18,734 nt of DNA from Candidatus Gastranaerophilales bacterium (GTDB lineage: Bacteria > Cyanobacteriota > Vampirovibrionia > Gastranaerophilales > Gastranaerophilaceae): positions 1 through 18,734 of the forward strand of contig JAJPXE010000032.1 in NCBI GenBank assembly GCA_021205645.1, in the 5' to 3' direction. A program made the position numbers and the translations under genes. The notes beneath the pieces were generated by a model that saw nothing but the letters and a program-made list of their open reading frames with translations, ran no database searches and had not been told where the DNA came from. Each line of letters begins with the position of its first letter. The first letter of the stretch is position 1. Below, one piece after another: positions 14,317-18,734 of this stretch.

Positions 14317-14973
14317 ATGAAAAAGGAATTAATTTTTCTTGGACCTCCGGCATGCGGAAAAGGTACACAGACTAATAAATTAGCAGAATATCTCGGTTTT
14401 CCTCATGTTGATACGGGTTCGTTATTAAGGGCTGAAATTGCAAGCGGCTCCGAAAACGGAGTTATTGCAAAGAGTTTTATTGACAAAGGTCAGCTTGTGC
14501 CTGTAAAGCTTGTCGGAACAGTTATAAAACACCGGTTAATGAAAGATGATTGCAAAAACGGGTTTATTCTGGACGGTTTTCCAAGAAGTGTTGAACAGGC
14601 GGATTTGTTTGAAAAAATAAGAAAAGAACTTGACAGAGATAACAAAGTCGATTTTAGAGCGGTCTATTTTGATTTAGATACGGAGGTGCTCATCTCCAGA
14701 ATAGTTAACCGGCGTTCATGTCCAAGATGCGGCGAGATATATAATTTAAAATATAAATCCCCGCAAAAAGACGGAAAATGTGACATTTGCGGAGCCGCAC
14801 TTATTCAACGCAAAGACGACAACGAAGAAACAGCTAAAGCACGGTTTTGTACATATTCCAAAGAAACTGCCCCGTTGATTGACTATTACAAAAATATGAA
14901 TGTATTGTCAACAATCAATGCAGAGGGTACAATTGATGAGGTATGGGAAAGGTTGTTAAAGGTGGTTGAATGA
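14317..14973 (+). CDS. adk: Adenylate kinase
   Basis: 218 residues. It makes 2 ADP from ATP and AMP and keeps adenine nucleotides in balance. The P-loop is GPPACGKGT (9-17), where the common form is GPPGAGKGT. The AMP-binding segment DTGSLLRAEI and GFILDGFPR follow. The LID domain is the long zinc type with Cys135, Cys138, Cys155 and Cys158 (CPRCG and CDICG), as in many Gram-positive adenylate kinases. The ATG is preceded by a strong GAGAGGA site. The stop overlaps the map start (ATGA), and its last codons supply AAAGGTGG as the ribosome binding site for map. adk-map is the tail of the spc ribosomal operon in many bacteria. Here it has its own promoter and no secY upstream. Confidence 0.96.
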   Translation: MKKELIFLGPPACGKGTQTNKLAEYLGFPHVDTGSLLRAEIASGSENGVIAKSFIDKGQLVPVKLVGTVIKHRLMKDDCKNGFILDGFPRSVEQADLFEKIRKELDRDNKVDFRAVYFDLDTEVLISRIVNRRSCPRCGEIYNLKYKSPQKDGKCDICGAALIQRKDDNEETAKARFCTYSKETAPLIDYYKNMNVLSTINAEGTIDEVWERLLKVVE

Positions 14974-15722
14974 TAAACAAAAAATCAAGAGATGAAATAA
15001 AAAAGATGCGTCATGCCGGTCATATTGTAGCATTAGTACATAAAAAAATGAGAGAGGTTGTTGAGCCGGGAATAAGTACAAAAGAGATTGACAGCATAGC
15101 AATGCAGATAATAAAGGAGAACAAAGCCGTGCCGACTTTTCTGGGATATAACGGTTTCCCGGGATGTGTTTGCACATCAATCAACGAAAAAGTAGTCCAC
15201 GGCATTCCCTCAGAAAAGGAGATACTTAAAGAGGGCGATATAATAGCAATTGATGTAGGTGCAACATACGGCGGTATGGTTGGTGACAGTGCGTGGTCAT
15301 ACGCTGTAGGCAATATTTCGGAGGAAAAGCAGCTTTTGATGAAAGCAACCGAAGAAGCGCTATTTGCGGGTATTGCAAAAATGCGTGCCGGAAATGTTCT
15401 TGATGATATATCAGGTGCGGTGGAGGATGTTGCTAACAGTTACAAAATGGGTATAGTAAGGCACTACGGCGGACACGGTGTCGGGCATGTTATGCATGAA
15501 GAGCCGTTTTTGTTTAACTACCGTGTCGGTAACAACACAAAAATCAAATCGGGTTACGTAATAGCAATTGAGCCAATGCTAAATCTCGGCGGCGATGATG
15601 TGTATGTTGAGCCTGATAACTGGGGGGTTGTCACAAAAGACCATAAAGCATCCGCGCATTTTGAACATACGGTTCTTGCAACCGATGATGAACCGATGCT
15701 TATGACAACGCTGATGGAGTAG
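14970..15722 (+). CDS. map: Methionine aminopeptidase, type I
   Basis: 250 residues. It removes the initiator Met from new proteins. All five metal ligands of the pita-bread fold are present: Asp95 and Asp106 (IDVGATYGGMVGD), His169 (YGGHGVGHVMHEEP), Glu201 (AIEPML) and Glu232 (FEHTVL). The sequence starts at the usual type I N-terminus (KSRDEIKKMRHAG) without an extra zinc-finger or linker extension. Translation is coupled to adk through the ATGA overlap. The aroE start is 20 nt after the map stop, so the three genes form one transcript that ends at the terminator at 16590-16643. Confidence 0.97.
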   Translation: MINKKSRDEIKKMRHAGHIVALVHKKMREVVEPGISTKEIDSIAMQIIKENKAVPTFLGYNGFPGCVCTSINEKVVHGIPSEKEILKEGDIIAIDVGATYGGMVGDSAWSYAVGNISEEKQLLMKATEEALFAGIAKMRAGNVLDDISGAVEDVANSYKMGIVRHYGGHGVGHVMHEEPFLFNYRVGNNTKIKSGYVIAIEPMLNLGGDDVYVEPDNWGVVTKDHKASAHFEHTVLATDDEPMLMTTLME

Positions 15723-15742
15723 TGATTAAAAAGGGAAATATT

Positions 15743-16312
15743 ATGAAATACAAATTAGGAATAATCGGTTATCCTCTCGGGCATTCTATATCACCCGTCA
15801 TCCAAAAAGCAGGGTTTAAGAGCCTCGGGCTTGAAGCGGAATATGATATTCTTGAAACTCCTGCCGAGGATCTGGTCGATAGGATAAAATATCTTAAAGC
15901 AAACGGTTATAACGGTTTTAACGTAACAATTCCTTTAAAAATCCCTATTTCGTTTTTTATGAACGATATGGACGACTATTCTAATATAGCCGGTTGTATA
16001 AATACCGTTAAAATAAGCGGAGAAAAACGTGAGTTATTTGGTTATAATACCGATGTATACGGCTTTAAAACGGCTATCCCTAAAGAGATTGATTTGACGG
16101 GTAAAAATGCCTGTATGCTCGGCACAGGCGGTGCTTCAAGAGCGGCTGCCGTCGGACTTGTCGAAAAAGGGATAACTTCAATCAATTTTTATACAAGAAA
16201 TATCCTTAATGCACAAAATGCAATAAACTACTTGAGAGATAAATTCCCCGAAATAAAATTTACCGCACACCAATACAGAATGTTATTGAACTTCCGGAAA
16301 CGGCAATTGTAG
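15743..16312 (+). pseudogene. aroE: Shikimate dehydrogenase, N-terminal part of a frameshifted gene
   Basis: The gene begins at ATG 15743, supported by AAAAGGGA at 15728-15735; a GTG at 15722 in the same frame has no such site. The substrate-binding domain is intact: GYPLGHSISPVIQKAGF, then FNVTIPLK (shikimate-site Lys), then GCINTVK and GYNTDVYGF. The NADP motif LGTGGASRAAAVGL follows. After about residue 175 the frame leaves the family (HQYRMLLNFRKRQL) and stops at 16310-16312. The rest of AroE continues in the -1 frame, in which the bases before 16312 read IQNVIELPETAIVVNATPIG. The break therefore lies near 16271-16279, in line with the loss of one base. It is third in the adk-map-aroE operon. 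It makes shikimate for aromatic amino acids, so loss would matter; a sequencing or assembly error is as likely as a true mutation. Confidence 0.88.
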
Positions 16313-16587
16313 TGAACGCAACACCTATCGGAATGAAAGGTTATGCAATGGATGAAATGCCTTTGAGTGAAAATGTTGTCAAATCTCTGGATAAAGATAC
16401 CCTTGTATATGATATTGTCTACAATCCGCTGACAACACGGTTTTTAAAAACTGCCCAAGATAACGGACTTAGAGTGGTTGAAGGAGTTGATATGCTTTTA
16501 TATCAGGCTCAAAAAGCTATTCAAATATGGACGGGCAGAACAGCAGATTTTAATGAAATGAAAATTGCAGCTCTGAGAAGTCTGTAA
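16312..16587 (+). pseudogene. aroE: Shikimate dehydrogenase, C-terminal part in the -1 frame
   Basis: The family sequence resumes in this frame with VVNATPIGM (the segment after the NADP-binding fold), then YDIVYNPLTTRFLKTA, GVDMLLYQAQKAIQIWTG and a short C-terminal helix. These are the normal ends of AroE. The listed start (GTG 16312) overlaps the stop of the N-terminal part, but it is only a frame artefact; family residues extend upstream of it in the same frame to about 16273. Joined with the first part, the length would be about 282 residues, typical for AroE. As a separate protein it would be useless because it lacks the shikimate site. It ends 3 nt before an intrinsic terminator. Confidence 0.85.
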
Positions 16588-16589
16588 GA

Positions 16590-16643
16590 GGTGCTGAAAA
16601 ATTCCAAATCTGACGAATTCGGAATTTTTCAGCACCATTTTTT
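16590..16643 (+). terminator. Intrinsic terminator of the adk-map-aroE operon
   Basis: GGTGCTGAAAAATTCC (16590-16605) pairs perfectly with GGAATTTTTCAGCACC (16621-16636) over 16 bp. A 15-nt loop separates the arms and a TTTTTT tract (16638-16643) follows. It begins 3 nt after the aroE stop. Its arm resembles the GGGTGCGGAAAAATCC repeat family. Confidence 0.88.
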
Positions 16644-16671
16644 GTAAACTTTATTTTTATGTTAATATATT
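16642..16671 (+). promoter_or_regulatory. Possible nusB promoter
   Basis: TTGTAA (16642-16647), an 18-nt spacer and TATATT (16666-16671) give a moderate match that overlaps the T-tract of the terminator. The leader would carry AGGAG (about 16694-16698) before ATG 16705. Confidence 0.4.
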
Positions 16672-16704
16672 CTCAAAGAGATAATACATAATCAGGAGCA
16701 AATT

Positions 16705-17364
16705 ATGCAAGCAAGACGTGCATCAAGAGAATTGGCACTAATACTGTTTTCACAACTGGACAAAAAGATTACCGAATATTCCGAAAAGGATTTTGATGAT
16801 ATAATCCTAAAATCCATAAGGGTGCTTTCAAATAACTCAACAGACGAGCTTAAAACTGCCGTTGGTTCGCTGATAGATATAAAAGATTATATAGATACAT
16901 ACGAAGCAGATGACCAGTCAAACCTTGAACGCCCTATCGGAGCTAAAAACAAACCGGTTCCAATTCCGACGACCCTGGATATGTCAGATAAAATTACAAC
17001 GATTCTTGACATAGTTGAAAAAACCGTTTTTGCTCTTGAAATAGCGGAATTTGCCGTGCTTGAATCACAAAACGAGGTTAAATCTTATGTCATTGAGATA
17101 GCCAGAGCGTTCAAAGAACATCACGACAAAGTGGATGAGCAAATCCAAAAATTCTCAAAAGGCTGGGATATCAATCGCCTTGTAAAAATGGATAAAGATA
17201 TATTAAGAATTGCGATAATTGAGCTATTATACACAAAAGGTGCACCAATGAAAGTTATTGTAGATGAAGCACTTGAGCTGGCTAAAAAATACTCAACTGA
17301 GGACAGTGCCGCTTTTGTTAACGGTATTTTAGCAAAAGTTATTATAGAAAACGGTATCGGGTAA
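16705..17364 (+). CDS. nusB: Transcription antitermination factor NusB (long form)
   Basis: 219 residues. NusB binds boxA RNA with NusE (ribosomal protein S10) and aids rRNA antitermination. The N-terminus ARRASRELALILFSQLD and the C-terminus DKDILRIAIIELLYTKGAP, then VIVDEALELAKKYS and SAAFVNGILAKV, are NusB hallmarks. Between them is an extra section of about 80 residues, partly charged and partly helical (for example LEIAEFAVLESQNEVKSYV). It makes the protein longer than the usual 140-160. From memory, cyanobacterial NusB proteins have a similar length and similar sequence around EVKSYVIEI and KGWDINRL, so this supports a cyanobacteria-related lineage. ftsY follows with a one-base overlap (TAATG), which indicates coupled translation. 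Confidence 0.93.
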   Translation: MQARRASRELALILFSQLDKKITEYSEKDFDDIILKSIRVLSNNSTDELKTAVGSLIDIKDYIDTYEADDQSNLERPIGAKNKPVPIPTTLDMSDKITTILDIVEKTVFALEIAEFAVLESQNEVKSYVIEIARAFKEHHDKVDEQIQKFSKGWDINRLVKMDKDILRIAIIELLYTKGAPMKVIVDEALELAKKYSTEDSAAFVNGILAKVIIENGIG

Positions 17365-18278
17365 TGTTTGAATTTTTTTCAAATAGTATAGAAAATCTAA
17401 AAAAAACGGTAGCAAAGACGACTCAAACACTTGTCGGCAATGTGGTAGAAACGGTCGGTGAAGAAGAAGAGTTTTCCGAGTTTGTCCTTGATGATATGGA
17501 GGATATGCTCATAAGTGCGGATTTAGGCGTCAGTTATGCAGCAGAACTGGTCGATAAATTAAGAAATCAAACTAAGATTAAACCGTCTGTCGTAAAAGAC
17601 TATTTAAGAGATGAGTTCAGCAAAACATTAAATTCTGCCGGCTCAAACCGGTTGAGTTATAAAGAAAACGAATTAAATATATATTTTATATCGGGAGTAA
17701 ACGGAGTTGGAAAAACAACACTAATCGGGAAACTCGCATATAAATTCAAGCAGGAGGGCAAACGGACTCTTGTGGCAGCAGCCGATACATTCAGAGCAGC
17801 AGCGGAAGAACAACTTGATATCTGGTCAAAACGCGCCGGTGCCGAAATCGTCAGACGCGATAAGGCCGATCCCGCTTCTGTGGTATATGAAGCTATACAA
17901 AAAGCAAAAAATGAAAATTTTGATGTAATCCTTGTTGATACAGCAGGCAGACTGCAAAATAAATTCAATCTAATGGAAGAATTATCAAAGATTAAAACCG
18001 TGATTGACAAACAGGCTCCCGAAGCTTTGAGAGAATGTATACTGGTACTTGATGCAAACACAGGACAAAACGGATTACAGCAGGCAAGAGTTTTTAAAGA
18101 CTCAATTGACTTAACGTCTGTGGCACTGACTAAATTAGACGGTTCTGCCAAAGGTGCAATAATCATCGCAATTGCAAAAGAATTATCTCTGCCGGTTAAA
18201 CTAATCGGTGTTGGAGAACAAATGGCGGATTTGAAAGAGTTTAATTCAAACGATTTTCTTGAAGCACTTTTCAGTTAA
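17364..18278 (+). CDS. ftsY: Signal recognition particle receptor FtsY
   Basis: 304 residues. FtsY is the SRP receptor GTPase that brings ribosomes making membrane proteins to the translocon. The NG domain is complete: N-domain helices (about 1-90), then G1 GVNGVGKTT (111-119). DTFRAAA begins at 141, DTAGR at 192-196, and TKLDG at 256-260. GVGEQMADLKEF is the closing loop. The acidic A domain of E. coli FtsY is missing. An amphipathic N-terminal helix (FEFFSNSIENLKKTV) probably contacts the membrane, as in other short FtsY proteins. It is separate from ffh and the SRP RNA gene, neither of which is in the window. It is expressed from the nusB promoter by the overlap. There is no clear terminator after its stop. 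Confidence 0.97.
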   Translation: MFEFFSNSIENLKKTVAKTTQTLVGNVVETVGEEEEFSEFVLDDMEDMLISADLGVSYAAELVDKLRNQTKIKPSVVKDYLRDEFSKTLNSAGSNRLSYKENELNIYFISGVNGVGKTTLIGKLAYKFKQEGKRTLVAAADTFRAAAEEQLDIWSKRAGAEIVRRDKADPASVVYEAIQKAKNENFDVILVDTAGRLQNKFNLMEELSKIKTVIDKQAPEALRECILVLDANTGQNGLQQARVFKDSIDLTSVALTKLDGSAKGAIIIAIAKELSLPVKLIGVGEQMADLKEFNSNDFLEALFS

Positions 18279-18321
18279 AAGTTGATAACTCAAAAATCCG
18301 TATCAAACCTGATTAAAATTA

Positions 18322-18351
18322 TTTACTAAAATTGGCAATTCATGATAGAAT
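18322..18351 (+). promoter_or_regulatory. Predicted promoter of the PAS-domain gene
   Basis: TTTACT (18322-18327), an 18-nt spacer and an extended -10 box TGA-TAGAAT (hexamer 18346-18351) precede the ribosome binding site AGAGG (18360-18364). The leader would be only about 12 nt. Confidence 0.45.
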
Positions 18352-18369
18352 ATCTTTGCAGAGGTTGAA

Positions 18370-18734
18370 ATGGATATAAAAAAAATATTATCTATACAAA
18401 AAAATATTGATATATCATCAAATTTTCCTGACGGTGTTATAGTTACCGGTACTAATGCCCTTATTCAATGGGCAAATGATACGGCATATGAACTTTTCAA
18501 ACCCGGTGAAGAATCACTCATCTCAAAATCGATTAATGAAATTCTTGAAAATGGTTATGATTTAGCAGCAAATTCAGCCAACACCCGCAAAGCCCTGATT
18601 GCAAAATCTACTCAGGGTGAAGAATATTTTGAGCTGACCGCAAGAGAAATTGAGGACGGTTACATTATTTCATTAAGAGATGCTACTCAAAATTATAAAA
18701 GAATTTCCAATATTCTTGAAGAACAGGAAACTTC
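18370..18734 (+). CDS. PAS-domain protein, N-terminal part (probable sensor kinase; 3' truncated by window)
   Basis: ATG 18370 follows AGAGG at a good distance, and the frame stays open for 121 codons to the window edge. Residues ~20-110 look like a PAS sensor fold: FPDGVIVTGTNALIQWANDT, where PDG-IV and W-N are typical, then ELFKPGEESLISKSINEIL. A phrase like EYFELTAREIEDGYIISLRD follows, with the usual closing strand and D-T/A after it. After PAS there is a helix (QNYKRISNILEEQET) such as leads into a histidine kinase DHp domain. No transmembrane segment is seen before the PAS, so the sensor would be cytoplasmic. The kinase part is not visible, so a PAS-diguanylate cyclase or other output domain is possible. 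Confidence 0.75.
   Translation, partial: MDIKKILSIQKNIDISSNFPDGVIVTGTNALIQWANDTAYELFKPGEESLISKSINEILENGYDLAANSANTRKALIAKSTQGEEYFELTAREIEDGYIISLRDATQNYKRISNILEEQET

Noticed and set aside
15722..15742. GTG start for aroE overlapping the map stop
   Set aside because: ATG 15743 has a good AAAAGGGA site, and the family N-terminus (KYKLGIIGYPLG) begins there.
16250..16280. Programmed -1 frameshift in aroE
   Set aside because: The only slippery-looking run (ATA AAA TTT) does not fit X_XXY_YYZ, and no strong downstream structure is seen. AroE is not known for this.
17657..18166. 169-codon frame antisense to ftsY
   Set aside because: It is a mirror of a well-conserved gene, rich in Ser, Ala and Phe as expected from reverse reading, with no start signals.
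1..18734. CRISPR array, insertion sequence, prophage or toxin-antitoxin/defence genes
   Set aside because: No regularly spaced repeats, transposase, integrase or defence motifs are seen. The gene content is core metabolism and gene expression.

Overview
This is an AT-rich bacterial chromosome segment made almost entirely of housekeeping genes. No tRNA, rRNA, insertion sequence, phage gene or CRISPR array is visible. The best lineage guess is a non-photosynthetic relative of Cyanobacteria (Melainabacteria/Vampirovibrionia, for example gut Gastranaerophilales). The main reason is that NusB is about 219 residues long, with the long extra helical middle section that I associate with cyanobacterial NusB. 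This is inference from recognised families, not a database result.

Layout: (1) 1-462, the 3' end of a UvrD/Rep-type helicase, convergent with a short-chain dehydrogenase (487-1296, minus). (2) 1539-5837, a forward cluster: a stand-alone GlmS-type sugar isomerase domain, then proB-proA-tyrA (proline and tyrosine synthesis). (3) 5947-9923, three forward genes with separate promoters: pgi, a SulP anion transporter and surE. (4) 9924-10372, a 449-base gene-free stretch with three strong stem-loops. (5) 10373-14155, two minus-strand pairs: rplS-rbgA (ribosomal protein L19 and a 50S assembly GTPase) and an exported TPR protein with an exported metallophosphoesterase. (6) 14317-16587, a forward adk-map-aroE run in which aroE is broken by a -1 frameshift. 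(7) 16705-18278, nusB-ftsY, followed by the start of a PAS-domain protein that runs off the window.

The genes serve core metabolism and gene expression: sugar-phosphate interconversion (pgi, GlmS-like protein), amino acid synthesis (proBA, tyrA, aroE), nucleotide balance (adk, surE), ribosome assembly (rplS, rbgA), protein maturation and targeting (map, ftsY) and transcription antitermination (nusB). Several junctions are tight overlaps (TAATG at proA/tyrA, TPR/phosphoesterase and nusB/ftsY; ATGA at adk/map; 14 nt at rplS/rbgA), which suggests translational coupling.

I see no obvious new defence or mobile system. The most interesting signals are non-coding. One is a family of short intergenic repeats around GAGTTTGCGGAAAAAT / GAGGGTGCGGAAAAATCC, found beside most gene ends. 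Another is a set of promoters whose -10 box ends 6-11 nt before the start codon with no ribosome binding site, which predicts leaderless or near-leaderless mRNAs. A third is a structured stretch after surE with mutually exclusive stems. The frameshifted aroE is the main coding oddity.
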